The notes under the pieces are model-generated. The model was given only the letters and a program-made list of their open reading frames with translations, did no database searches and was not told the origin of the DNA. Below are positions 25,160 to 37,486 of a DNA stretch of 64,000 nucleotides, piece by piece. The stretch covers positions 1-64,000 of the forward strand of contig WHTV01000005.1 in the NCBI GenBank assembly GCA_009377535.1, given 5' to 3'. The position numbers and the translations under genes are program-made. The stretch's first letter is position 1. Each line of letters starts with the position of its first letter. This DNA comes from Kiloniellaceae bacterium. GTDB lineage: Bacteria; Pseudomonadota; Alphaproteobacteria; Kiloniellales; Kiloniellaceae.

Positions 25160-26521
25160 ATGAACCTACACCACCTGCTGCAGGCGCGCGCCGCCGACCA
25201 GCGTCCCATCCGCATCGGGCTCATCGGCGCCGGCAAATTCGGTTCCATGTTCCTGGCGCAGGCGCGCCTTACCCGCGGCTTTCACGTCGCCCTCGTCGCC
25301 GAACTCGATCCGGCGAAGGCGCGGGCGGCGCTGGCCACCACCGGCTGGCCGGCCGAGCAGTTCGCTGCCGCCAGCCTGGCCGAGGCGCTGAAGACCGGCG
25401 CCACCTGCGTGACCGAGGACGCCGGCGCGATCTTCGCCGGCGCGGAGATCGAGGTGGTGATCGACGCCACCGGCCATCCGCCGGCCGGCATCCGCCATGC
25501 GCGTCTCGCCCGCGAGCACGGCAAGCACATGGTGATGGTGAACGTCGAGGCCGATGCCTTGGCCGGCCCGCTGCTGGCCGCCGAGGCGGCCGAGGCGGGG
25601 CTGGTCTACAGCCTCGCCTACGGCGACCAGCCGGCGCTCATCGCCGAGATGGTCGACTGGGCGCGGGCCTGCGGCTTTCCGGTGGTTGCCGCCGGCAAGG
25701 GCACCAAGTACCTGCCGTCCTATCATGAGCTGACGCCCGACAACGTGTGGGACCACTACGGCATCACCGCCGAGGAAGCCGCCGCCGGCGGCATGAACGC
25801 GCAGATGTTCAACTCCTTCATGGACGGCACCAAGTCGGCCATCGAGATGGCGGCGGTCGCCAATGCCTGCGATCTCAGTCCGGCGCCCGGTGGCCTGGCC
25901 TTCCCGCCGGTCGGCTGCGATGACCTGGCCGAAGTATTGCGTCCCAAGTCCGAGGGCGGCGTGCTGGACCGCAAGGGCCAGGTCGAGGTGATCTCCAGCC
26001 TGCAGCGCGATGGCAGTCCGGTCGCGCGTGACCTGCGGTGGGGCGTCTACGTGGTCTTCGAGGCGCCCAGCGACTACGCCAGGCGCTGCTTCAAGGAGTA
26101 CGGCCTCGCCACCGACTCCAGCGGGCGCTACGCCGCCATGTACAAGCCCTACCATCTGATCGGCCTGGAACTCGGCATCTCCGTGGCCCATGCCGGCCTG
26201 CACGGCCAGCCCACCGGCACCGCGCGCGGCTGGCGCGGTGACGTGGTGGCCACCGCCAAGCGCGACCTCAAGGCCGGTGAGATGCTTGACGGCGAGGGCG
26301 GCTACACCGTCTGGGGAAAGCTCTGCCCGGCCTCGGAATCGCTGGCCGCCGGGTCTCTGCCGCTCGGCCTCGCCCATAGGATGAAGCTGATGCGCCCGGT
26401 CGCCAAAGGCCAGGGCCTCACCTGGGATGACGTGGTCGTCGATGCCGACGACGAGGCCGCAAGCTGCCGACGCGCGATGGAACGACGCTTCGCCGGGATG
26501 GTAGAACAGGCGGCGGAATGA
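25160..26521 (+). CDS. NAD(P)-dependent oxidoreductase with C-terminal SAF domain
   Basis: A 453-residue protein. The Rossmann motif IGLIGAGKFGSMFLAQ (about residues 19-34) starts a homoserine-dehydrogenase/Gfo-Idh-MocA-like domain. The last 110 residues contain a SAF-type domain (VVATAKRDLKAGEMLDGEGGYTVWGKL and later RPVAKGQGLTWDDV), as in sialic-acid synthase and FlgA. Such proteins are often misnamed FlgA. They are linked to catabolism of branched or acidic sugars in some bacteria, but the reaction of this one is not known. It follows the PhyH gene closely. Confidence 0.85.
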   Translation: MNLHHLLQARAADQRPIRIGLIGAGKFGSMFLAQARLTRGFHVALVAELDPAKARAALATTGWPAEQFAAASLAEALKTGATCVTEDAGAIFAGAEIEVVIDATGHPPAGIRHARLAREHGKHMVMVNVEADALAGPLLAAEAAEAGLVYSLAYGDQPALIAEMVDWARACGFPVVAAGKGTKYLPSYHELTPDNVWDHYGITAEEAAAGGMNAQMFNSFMDGTKSAIEMAAVANACDLSPAPGGLAFPPVGCDDLAEVLRPKSEGGVLDRKGQVEVISSLQRDGSPVARDLRWGVYVVFEAPSDYARRCFKEYGLATDSSGRYAAMYKPYHLIGLELGISVAHAGLHGQPTGTARGWRGDVVATAKRDLKAGEMLDGEGGYTVWGKLCPASESLAAGSLPLGLAHRMKLMRPVAKGQGLTWDDVVVDADDEAASCRRAMERRFAGMVEQAAE

Positions 26522-26635
26522 CCGCTCCCGCTGTGCCATCGAAAGGTCTTGCGCGGACGGAGTAGCGCCGTTGCGCCGTGCAAGTGCTTGAGCTTGTGGC
26601 AAAACCCACCGTGGCCTTGCTGTGACTGCGCCACA

Positions 26636-26718
26636 CTCGGCTCCAGCTTCGGAACCCTCCGAACTGTTCCGGTGTTTGCATCTGCGAACAGCAATTAGCA
26701 CCGGAGCCGAGAAAGGAG
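26636..26718 (+). promoter_or_regulatory. Structured leader (three-way junction) ending at the ribosome site
   Basis: CTCGGCTCC (26636-26644) pairs with GGAGCCGAG (26703-26711). Inside are TTCGGA-ACCC-TCCGAA (26648-26663) and GTTTGC-ATCT-GCGAAC (26674-26689), with GGTG/CACC (26671-26674 with 26699-26702) extending the second arm. AAAGGAG (26712-26718) follows at once. An alternative arm CCGGTG/CACCGG competes for the last bases of the closing stem. This layout is that of a riboswitch or RNA thermometer, but I recognise no known class. Confidence 0.5.
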
Positions 26719-26726
26719 CTGCCACT

Positions 26727-27101
26727 ATGTGTGACACCACGTCGAACCTGGAGCCCCGCTCGCCGCGTCCGGTCAGATTCTTTGCCGCAGGGCCGGCAGT
26801 TCTGCTGTCGGTGATCGCGGCCTTGACCTTCCACAGCCTGCCCGCCGCGGCACAGGGCCAGGGTCAGGTCCAGCAATGTGCCGCCCGCGAAGCGGTCCTC
26901 GACCGACTTGCCCACTCGTATCAGGAAGAGCCGGTGAGCCTCGGCGTCACCGCGACCGGCAGTCTGCTGGAGGTTCTCGCGAGCCCCGAAGGCAGCTGGA
27001 CCATCATCATCACCGTGCCGGGTGGGCCGACCTGCCTGGTTTCCTCCGGCGAAGGCTGGCGCGGCGCGCCGGTGCAGATCGCCCAAGACCCGCACGTCTG
27101 A
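26727..27101 (+). CDS. Small secreted protein of unknown function (124 aa)
   Basis: A 124-residue protein with an N-terminal region of about 22 polar residues, a hydrophobic core and a cleavage site near PAAAQG (about residue 42), so probably exported. The mature part has two cysteines (VQQCAAREAV and PTCLVSS) that could form a disulfide. I do not recognise a family. Start ATG 26727 has a good AAAGGAG eight bases before; the frame upstream is not conserved in character. It is preceded by an unusual structured leader. Convergent with the GST gene. Confidence 0.72.
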   Translation: MCDTTSNLEPRSPRPVRFFAAGPAVLLSVIAALTFHSLPAAAQGQGQVQQCAAREAVLDRLAHSYQEEPVSLGVTATGSLLEVLASPEGSWTIIITVPGGPTCLVSSGEGWRGAPVQIAQDPHV

Positions 27102-27112
27102 TCCCGTAGCTG

Positions 27113-27814
27113 TCAGGCGGCAGCCTCGAAAGCCGTGACCGAGCGGGCGAGGCCACCGAAGAGATCGAGCATGCAACTGCGCCACGTGCGCAGCGCCTGT
27201 TCCTCCGGCCCCAGGAGATCGCGGTCGCAGACCGACCGGGCCCACTGAAAATCAGCGAAGGCGAGGTAGTCGGCATAGCCGGGCCGGTCGCCGCAGAGAA
27301 ACGAGGTCTCCGCCAGCCGCTGACGCAGCGGCTCCAGGGTCGCATTCAAAGCTTCCAGATAGACCGGACGGCGCAGCGCCAGCTGCTCCATGGTGATCCC
27401 GAAGCGCGCCTCGCGGGTGCGCCGGTAATAGGCGCGATCGTCCGGATGTGCCACCGCCAGCAGATAGGGCGCCAGGATTGGCGCCAGCGCGCGCTCCAGC
27501 CCATGATCGACCCAGTGATTGAACAGACGCGTCACAGCCCGGCCGCCCGGCCCGCCGAAGAGGGAAGGGGCGTCTGGGTAGGTGTCTTCCAGATGGCAGG
27601 CGATGCCCCAGCTGTCGTGGACCACCGCTTGGCCGTCGACCAGCACCGGGACCTTGGTTTGGCCGCTGAAGGCCACCTTCTCGCCTTCGGTGAACTTGAT
27701 GGCGTGGACCTCCGGCGTCAGGCCTTTGTGAGCCAGCGCCAGGCGCGCGCGCCAGCAGAACGGGCTGGGGCGCCGGTCGTCGCCGCAGAGCCTTTCGTAG
27801 AGCACCAGAGACAT
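27113..27814 (-). CDS. Glutathione S-transferase family protein
   Basis: A 233-residue protein with an N-terminal thioredoxin-like GST domain (LYERLCGDDRRPSPFCWRARLALAHKGL) and an all-helical C-terminal domain. KVPVLVDGQAVVHDSWGIACHLEDTYPD is the usual cis-Pro and glutathione-binding segment. The start at 27814 has GGGAG upstream; the longer frame to 27880 is rejected because the GST fold begins at MSLVLYER. Cytoplasmic conjugation or peroxidase role, substrate unknown. Confidence 0.92.
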   Translation of the reverse strand: MSLVLYERLCGDDRRPSPFCWRARLALAHKGLTPEVHAIKFTEGEKVAFSGQTKVPVLVDGQAVVHDSWGIACHLEDTYPDAPSLFGGPGGRAVTRLFNHWVDHGLERALAPILAPYLLAVAHPDDRAYYRRTREARFGITMEQLALRRPVYLEALNATLEPLRQRLAETSFLCGDRPGYADYLAFADFQWARSVCDRDLLGPEEQALRTWRSCMLDLFGGLARSVTAFEAAA

Positions 27815-28032
27815 TGATATCTCCCGCCGCCAGCTTCGCTGCTCCATGGTGACCGACACGGCCGCGGCTGCCAAGAGCATCTCCCTGCACCCACGGAATT
27901 GTTGGCAGACAATGCTTCTGTTGTCGCATTATTGGCGGCCAAGCTATCCTCGCTACGCCTGAGGACGGCACTTTTCGCCGACCGGCATCCGTTTCCGATC
28001 ATCGCAATCGAGTGGAAGGCGCTCTTCGCCCC

Positions 28033-28947
28033 ATGCGGAACTCGCCCCTGTTCAACGGCGGCCTCTACGGCCTCACAGTGCTCATCTGGGGCACCACCTG
28101 GATTGCCATGAAGCATCAGGTCGGCATCGTGGCGCCTGAGCTCTCGGTCGGCTACCGCTTCGCCATCGCCGCGGCACTGGTCTTCGTCTGGGCGCTGCTG
28201 GCGCGCCAGCGGCTGCGCTTTGCCTGGCGCCAGCACCTGCTGCTGGCGGCCATGGGCCTCTGCATGTTCTCCTTCAACTTCTACTTCTTCTATTGTGCCG
28301 CGGCCTACCTGACCTCCGGCTTGCTGGCGGTGGTGTTCTCCTTGACCGTCGTGTTGAACATCGTAAACGGCCGCATCCTGCTCGGCCGCCGCGCATCGCC
28401 GCGTACCCTTGTCGCCGCTGCCTTGGGCCTGGCGGGCATCGTGGCGCTGTTCTGGCCGGAGGTGCACCGCTTCGATCTCGCGGACAGCGGCACTCTCGGG
28501 CTGCTGCTGTCGCTCCTCGGCACGCTGTGCTTCTCGCTCGGCAACATTGCCTCGGCGCGCGCCCAGGCGCTGGGCCTGCCGGTGCTGTCCTGCAACGCCT
28601 GGGGCATGGCCTACGGCGCCGTCGCGATGTTCGCCCTGTCGCTGATCGGCGGCGCGCCCTTCATCTTCGATCCGGCGCTGCCCTACGTCACCTCGCTGCT
28701 CTATCTCGCGGTCTGTGGATCGGTGATGGCCTTCGGCGCCTACCTGACTCTGCTGGGGCGCATCGGTGCCGACCGCGCGGCTTATGCGACGGTGCTGTTT
28801 CCGCTGGTCGCCCTGGCCATCTCCACGGTGGTAGAGGACTATGCCTGGACGCCCATGGCGCTCACCGGCGTGGCGCTGGTGCTGGCCGGCAACCTGCTGG
28901 TCCTGCTCGCTGCGCGCCGCGCCGTGCCGCCGGTGCCTGCCGAATAG
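28033..28947 (+). CDS. EamA/DMT superfamily transporter
   Basis: A 304-residue inner-membrane protein with about ten spans arranged as two EamA repeats. LIWGTTWIAMKHQVG near the N-terminus is the usual first-span motif. The second repeat begins near residue 150. Family members export amino acids or metabolites; the substrate here cannot be predicted. An ATG 21 bases upstream (28012) is an alternative start. It is 15 bases before an SDR gene in the same direction. Confidence 0.9.
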   Translation: MRNSPLFNGGLYGLTVLIWGTTWIAMKHQVGIVAPELSVGYRFAIAAALVFVWALLARQRLRFAWRQHLLLAAMGLCMFSFNFYFFYCAAAYLTSGLLAVVFSLTVVLNIVNGRILLGRRASPRTLVAAALGLAGIVALFWPEVHRFDLADSGTLGLLLSLLGTLCFSLGNIASARAQALGLPVLSCNAWGMAYGAVAMFALSLIGGAPFIFDPALPYVTSLLYLAVCGSVMAFGAYLTLLGRIGADRAAYATVLFPLVALAISTVVEDYAWTPMALTGVALVLAGNLLVLLAARRAVPPVPAE

Positions 28948-28962
28948 AGGAGAGCGAAGCTC

Positions 28963-29709
28963 ATGCCAGGAACCCTGCTGGTGACCGGTGGCGGTCGCGG
29001 GATCGGCGCGGCGGTGGCGCGTCTCGGTGCTGCGCGCGGCTATGCCGTCGGCGTGAACTACCTGCGGGATACCGAGGCCGCCGAGGCCGTGGTGGCGGAG
29101 ATCGGGCAGGCCGGCGGGCAGGCGCTGGCGCTGCAGGCCGACGTGGCACGCGAAGAAGAAGTCGAGCGCCTCTTTGCCGCCCTCGACCGCGAGTTGCCAC
29201 CACTGACGGCGCTGGTGAACAATGCCGGCCTTGCCGGCCAGGTAAGCCGCGTCGAGGATGCGCCCGCCGAAACCATCCGTGAGGTCATGGAGCTGAACGT
29301 GCTGGGCAGCATCTGGTGCGCGCGGGCGGCTGTCAGGCGCATGGCCCGGCGCTACGGCGGCCGCGGCGGCGCCATCGTGAACATCTCCTCCGGCGCGGCG
29401 ACGATCGGCAGCCCCGGCGAGTACGTCTGGTATGCCGCCTCCAAGGGCGCCGTGGACAGCTTCACCCTCGGTCTGGCCAAGGAGAACGCCGGCGAGGGTA
29501 TCCGCGTGAATGCCGTGGCGCCGGGCTTCGTGCGCACGGAGATCCACGCCGCCTCCGGCATGCCGGACCGCCTGGAGAAGATCGCCCCCACCATGCCCAT
29601 CGGCCGCGCGGCGGAGCCGGAGGAGATCGCCGAGGCCGTGCTCTGGCTGCTCTCCGACGCGGCCTCCTACACCACCGGCGCGATCCTGCGGGTGGCCGGG
29701 GGGCGCTGA
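28963..29709 (+). CDS. Short-chain dehydrogenase/reductase
   Basis: A 248-residue classical SDR. TGGGRGIGAAVARL is the cofactor motif; NNAG, a catalytic Ser in INISSGAAT, and Tyr/Lys in YVWYAASKGAVDS are all present. The C-terminal SDAASYTTGAILRVAGGR is typical of FabG-like members. GC-rich and in register with its neighbours. Cytoplasmic; substrate unknown. It probably shares a transcript with the EamA gene. Confidence 0.93.
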   Translation: MPGTLLVTGGGRGIGAAVARLGAARGYAVGVNYLRDTEAAEAVVAEIGQAGGQALALQADVAREEEVERLFAALDRELPPLTALVNNAGLAGQVSRVEDAPAETIREVMELNVLGSIWCARAAVRRMARRYGGRGGAIVNISSGAATIGSPGEYVWYAASKGAVDSFTLGLAKENAGEGIRVNAVAPGFVRTEIHAASGMPDRLEKIAPTMPIGRAAEPEEIAEAVLWLLSDAASYTTGAILRVAGGR

Positions 29710-29753
29710 GCGCCCCTTTTCCTGTCGCCTGCTTTGCCGTAAACAACGGCGCC

Positions 29754-30911
29754 ATGGGGCAGGGCTCGGAGTCGCAGAGGGATTCGGACAGGCCGGAAGG
29801 ACCGCTGGCGGCCTACCGCGCCCTGCGGCGCGAGGGCGGCCTGCGCCATGACGCCGGCCAGCTGCTGGCGGCCGAGAAACTGCAGTCGCTGCACAACGCC
29901 CTGCGCGGCTACCGGCCCGCCGGCGACGGAGGCGGGTGGAAGGCGCGCCTCGGCCTTGCCCGGCGCCCCGCCGAACCACCCCAGGGGCTCTACCTCTTCG
30001 GCAACGTCGGCACCGGCAAGTCCATGCTGATGGACATCTTCTTCCGCACCGCGCCGGTCGAGCGCAAGCGCCGGGTGCATTTTCACGCCTTCATGCAGGA
30101 GGTGCAGGAACGCCTGCATGCCTGGCGGCAGGATCCCGCCAACAAGGACAGATCCGACCCGCTGCCGGTCATTGCCGGTGCGTTGGCGGAGGAGGCCTGG
30201 CTGCTCTGCTTCGACGAGTTCCACGTGGTCAACATCGCCGATGCCATGATCCTCGCCCGCCTCTTCGAGACGCTGTTCGCCCGGGGCGTGGTGGTGGTGG
30301 CCACCTCCAACTGGCCGCCGGATCGGCTCTACGAGGGCGGCTTGCAGCGCGAGCAGTTCCTGCCCTTCATCGCGCTGGTGGGGCAGCGCCTCGACGTGCT
30401 GGAGCTCGACAGCGGCGTCGACTACCGCCTGCAGCGCCTGAAGGACATCACGGCCTACCACGCCCCCTTGGGGCCGCGCGCCGAGGCGGCGCTCGACAAG
30501 GCATTCGCCGAGCTGACCGAGGGCATGACGGCGGCGCCCGATACCCTGCACTACAAGGGCCGCATCATCCCGGTACCGCTGGCCGCCGGGGGCGTCGCGC
30601 GCTTTTCCTTCGCAGAGCTCTGCGAGAAGCCGCTTGGGCCGGGCGACTACCTGGCCATCGCCGGGCTGTTCCACACCGTGGTGCTGTCGGGCGTGCCGGC
30701 GCTTTCGGCCGAGAAGCGCAACGAGGCGCGCCGCTTCATGACCCTGATTGACGCGCTTTACGAGCACCGGGTGAAGCTGGTGGTGTCGGCCGCGGCGCCG
30801 CCGGAGCGGCTCTATACCACCGGCGACGGCGCCCGCGAATTCCAGCGCACGGTCAGCCGCCTGCAGGAGATGCGCTCGGCCGACTACATCGCCCAGGCGC
30901 ATATGACATGA
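29754..30911 (+). CDS. zapE: Cell division protein ZapE (AFG1-like ATPase)
   Basis: A 385-residue AFG1/ZapE family ATPase, which in E. coli associates with the division ring and destabilises FtsZ polymers. Walker A is GNVGTGKSMLMD (about residues 83-94), Walker B LLCFDEFHV, and the later VVVVATSNWPPDRLYEGGLQRE contains sensor 1. The C-terminal RRFMTLIDALYEHRVKLVVSA is the usual end. ATG 29754 is chosen because the family starts soon before AYRALRREGGLRHD. It precedes mdh by 161 bases, a common order in alphaproteobacteria. Confidence 0.93.
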   Translation: MGQGSESQRDSDRPEGPLAAYRALRREGGLRHDAGQLLAAEKLQSLHNALRGYRPAGDGGGWKARLGLARRPAEPPQGLYLFGNVGTGKSMLMDIFFRTAPVERKRRVHFHAFMQEVQERLHAWRQDPANKDRSDPLPVIAGALAEEAWLLCFDEFHVVNIADAMILARLFETLFARGVVVVATSNWPPDRLYEGGLQREQFLPFIALVGQRLDVLELDSGVDYRLQRLKDITAYHAPLGPRAEAALDKAFAELTEGMTAAPDTLHYKGRIIPVPLAAGGVARFSFAELCEKPLGPGDYLAIAGLFHTVVLSGVPALSAEKRNEARRFMTLIDALYEHRVKLVVSAAAPPERLYTTGDGAREFQRTVSRLQEMRSADYIAQAHMT

Positions 30912-31042
30912 ATGCCACAGGCCTGGGGCCGATTCGCGCCGCGGCTGCCTTGCTCCGGCTGCTGAATCGCGCTACGAAACGCGGCGTTGCCGCAGTGTGC
31001 ACCCACACGCAGGCCTGCGGCGCCCGAGGCTTGCCTCTGTGA

Positions 31043-32101
<1,059 letters not shown>

Positions 32102-32141
32102 GGAAAAGGGCCGCGGAATTGCTCAGCTGGATCGAAATAAA

Positions 32142-32155
32142 GCCCAGAATTGGGC
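32142..32155 (+). terminator. Hairpin after mdh
   Basis: GCCCA and TGGGC flank a GAAT loop, 41 bases after the mdh stop. No clear T tract, so weak. Confidence 0.35.
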
Positions 32156-32251
32156 CGAATTTCGGACCGAAAAACGGGCAGTCGCCAGGTTGCGTTGAGA
32201 GTGTGGAGTGTTAAGGTACCGCGGGTCCCGGACAACGCTGGAACACGGGCA

Positions 32252-32273
32252 ATCCCGCGATTTTTGCCGGGAT
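32252..32273 (+). other. Hairpin in the mdh-sucC spacer
   Basis: ATCCCG and CGGGAT flank a loop that contains TTTTT. It lies in a 273-base gap that has no gene. It might be a leader element of the suc operon. Confidence 0.35.
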
Positions 32274-32374
32274 GAGCGCGAGAAGGCGGGGCATCGCACA
32301 CTGACATGAACGATATTGGAATCTGCCCTGTCCGGTATGCCTGATCTTCTCCAAACAAACTGAAGCGGCAGTCA

Positions 32375-33571
32375 ATGAACATTCATGAGTACCAGGCCAA
32401 GAGCCTGCTGGCGAAGTATGGCGTTGCAGTGCCCCGAGGGGCGGTTGCCTACACGCCTGAGGAAGCCGAGAGCGCAGCCCACGAGCTGGGCGGACCCGTC
32501 TGGGTGGTGAAATCGCAGATTCACGCCGGCGGCCGCGGCGCCGGGCGTTTCCAGGACGATCCGGACGGCAAGGGCGGCGTGCGCGTCGTGCAGTCGATCG
32601 AAGACGTCAAGGAGAACGCCGGGAAGATGCTGGGCCACGTGCTGGTGACCAAGCAGACCGGCCCTGCGGGCAGGCAGGTCAAGCGCCTCTACATCGAAGA
32701 GGGTTGCGACATTGCGCGTGAGCTCTACCTCGGCATGCTGATCGACCGGGCGACCAGCCGGGTCACCCTGATGGCCTCTACCGAAGGCGGTATGGAGATC
32801 GAGGAGGTCGCGGCGGCGCACCCGGAGAAGATCCTCAAGCTGGCCATCGATCCGGCCATCGGCTTCATGCCCTTCCACGGCCGCAAGATCGCCTTCGGCC
32901 TCGGCCTCGAGGGCAAGCAGGTGGGCGCCGCGGTGAAGTTCATGTCCGCCATGTACCAGGCCTTCCTGGCGCTCGATGCCTCCATTGTGGAGATCAACCC
33001 GCTGGTGGTGACCGGCGCGGGCGAGGTCATCGCGCTCGACGCCAAGATGAACTTCGACGACAACGCGCTGTTCCGCCACAAGGACGTGGCCGAGATGCGC
33101 GACGAGGACGAAGAGGATCCGATGGAGCTCGAGGCTGCCAAGCACGAGCTCAACTACATCAAGCTCGACGGCCAGGTCGGCTGCATGGTGAACGGCGCCG
33201 GTCTCGCCATGGCGACCATGGACATCATCAAGCTCTACGGCAGCGAGCCGGCGAATTTCCTCGATGTCGGGGGCGGCGCCACCAAGGAGCGGGTCACCGC
33301 GGCCTTCAAGATCATCCTCTCGGACCCCAATGTGGAAGGCGTCCTGGTCAACATCTTCGGCGGCATCATGCGCTGTGACGTCATCGCCGAGGGCGTGGTG
33401 GCGGCCGCCCGTGAGGTGGAGCTGAAGGTGCCGCTGGTGGTGCGCCTGGAGGGAACCAACGTGGAATTGGGCAAGAAGATCCTCGCCGAGTCCGGCCTGC
33501 CGATCGTCTCTGCCGACAACCTGGCCGATGCCGCCGAGAAGGTGGTCAAGGCCGTGCGGGAGGCTGCCTGA
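32375..33571 (+). CDS. sucC: Succinyl-CoA synthetase beta subunit
   Basis: ADP-forming succinate-CoA ligase beta subunit, 398 residues. [17 protein letters not shown] is the canonical start. The ATP-grasp domain includes [16 protein letters not shown], and the C-terminal domain has [14 protein letters not shown] and [15 protein letters not shown]. The stop shares one base with the sucD ATG (TGATG), so the two subunits are coupled in translation. It works with SucD in the TCA cycle. Confidence 0.98.
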   Translation: MNIHEYQAKSLLAKYGVAVPRGAVAYTPEEAESAAHELGGPVWVVKSQIHAGGRGAGRFQDDPDGKGGVRVVQSIEDVKENAGKMLGHVLVTKQTGPAGRQVKRLYIEEGCDIARELYLGMLIDRATSRVTLMASTEGGMEIEEVAAAHPEKILKLAIDPAIGFMPFHGRKIAFGLGLEGKQVGAAVKFMSAMYQAFLALDASIVEINPLVVTGAGEVIALDAKMNFDDNALFRHKDVAEMRDEDEEDPMELEAAKHELNYIKLDGQVGCMVNGAGLAMATMDIIKLYGSEPANFLDVGGGATKERVTAAFKIILSDPNVEGVLVNIFGGIMRCDVIAEGVVAAAREVELKVPLVVRLEGTNVELGKKILAESGLPIVSADNLADAAEKVVKAVREAA

Positions 33572-34446
33572 TGTCCGTGCTTGTCGACAAGAATACCAAG
33601 GTCATCTGCCAGGGCTTCACCGGCGCGCAGGGCACCTTCCACTCCGAGCAGGCGATCGCCTACGGCACCAAAATGGTCGGCGGGGTGACCCCCGGCAAGG
33701 GCGGCGCCACGCACCTCGACCTGCCGGTCTTCGACACCGTTGCCGAGGCTGTTGAAAAGACCGGTGCAAATGCTAGCGTCATCTATGTGCCGCCGCCCTT
33801 CGCGGCCGACGCCATTCTGGAGGCCATCGACGCCGAGGTGGAACTGATCGTCTGTATCACCGAAGGCATTCCCGTGCTCGACATGGTGCGGGTGAAGCGC
33901 GCGCTCGACGGCTCCGCCTCGCGGCTGATCGGGCCGAACTGCCCGGGTATCATCACTCCCGATGAATGCAAGATCGGCATCATGCCAGGCCACATCCACT
34001 CCACCGGCAAGATCGGGGTGGTTTCGCGCTCCGGCACGCTTACATACGAAGCGGTTGCCCAGACCACGGCGGCGGGGCTGGGGCAGACCACCTGCATCGG
34101 CATCGGCGGCGACCCGGTGAACGGGACGAATTTCATCGACTGTCTGGATGCATTCCTTGCCGATCCCAAGACCGAAGGTATCATCATGATCGGCGAGATC
34201 GGCGGAACCGCCGAGGAAGAGGCGGGCGAGTTCTACCGGGCGTCAAAGATTAAGAAACCTATCTGTGGTTTCATTGCCGGTGTCACGGCGCCTCCAGGTC
34301 GCCGCATGGGCCATGCTGGGGCGATCATCGCCGGCGGCAAGGGCGGTGCGGGCGACAAGATCGAGGCGTTGAAATCAGCCGGCTTCCTGGTGGCGGATTC
34401 GCCGGCCAGTCTGGGTTCGACCATGCTGCAAGCCATGCGAGGCTAG
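33571..34446 (+). CDS. sucD: Succinyl-CoA synthetase alpha subunit
   Basis: CoA-binding and phosphohistidine subunit, 291 residues. [15 protein letters not shown] near the N-terminus binds Co[21 protein letters not shown] is typical, and the phosphorylated His is in [15 protein letters not shown] (about residue 248). Follows sucC without a gap and precedes sucA by 60 bases, with a stable hairpin in that gap. Confidence 0.98.
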   Translation: MSVLVDKNTKVICQGFTGAQGTFHSEQAIAYGTKMVGGVTPGKGGATHLDLPVFDTVAEAVEKTGANASVIYVPPPFAADAILEAIDAEVELIVCITEGIPVLDMVRVKRALDGSASRLIGPNCPGIITPDECKIGIMPGHIHSTGKIGVVSRSGTLTYEAVAQTTAAGLGQTTCIGIGGDPVNGTNFIDCLDAFLADPKTEGIIMIGEIGGTAEEEAGEFYRASKIKKPICGFIAGVTAPPGRRMGHAGAIIAGGKGGAGDKIEALKSAGFLVADSPASLGSTMLQAMRG

Positions 34447-34472
34447 CGGCGCTTAACGCGGAAGGCGGCCGG

Positions 34473-34491
34473 GGGCGGGATAGCCCCGCCC
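34473..34491 (+). other. GC-rich hairpin between sucD and sucA
   Basis: GGGCGGG and CCCGCCC form a perfect 7-bp stem with a 5-base loop, 16 bases before the sucA start. Without a T tract it is more likely an mRNA stability or processing element than a terminator. Confidence 0.45.
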
Positions 34492-34506
34492 GGGCCGGAA
34501 AAGAGC

Positions 34507-37419
<2,913 letters not shown>

Positions 37420-37486
37420 AGCCGCGCCGCGGCCCGGCATGAGACGGGCACGGCGCGCGAGCGCCCGTGAGAGAGTGAGAGTCGAG

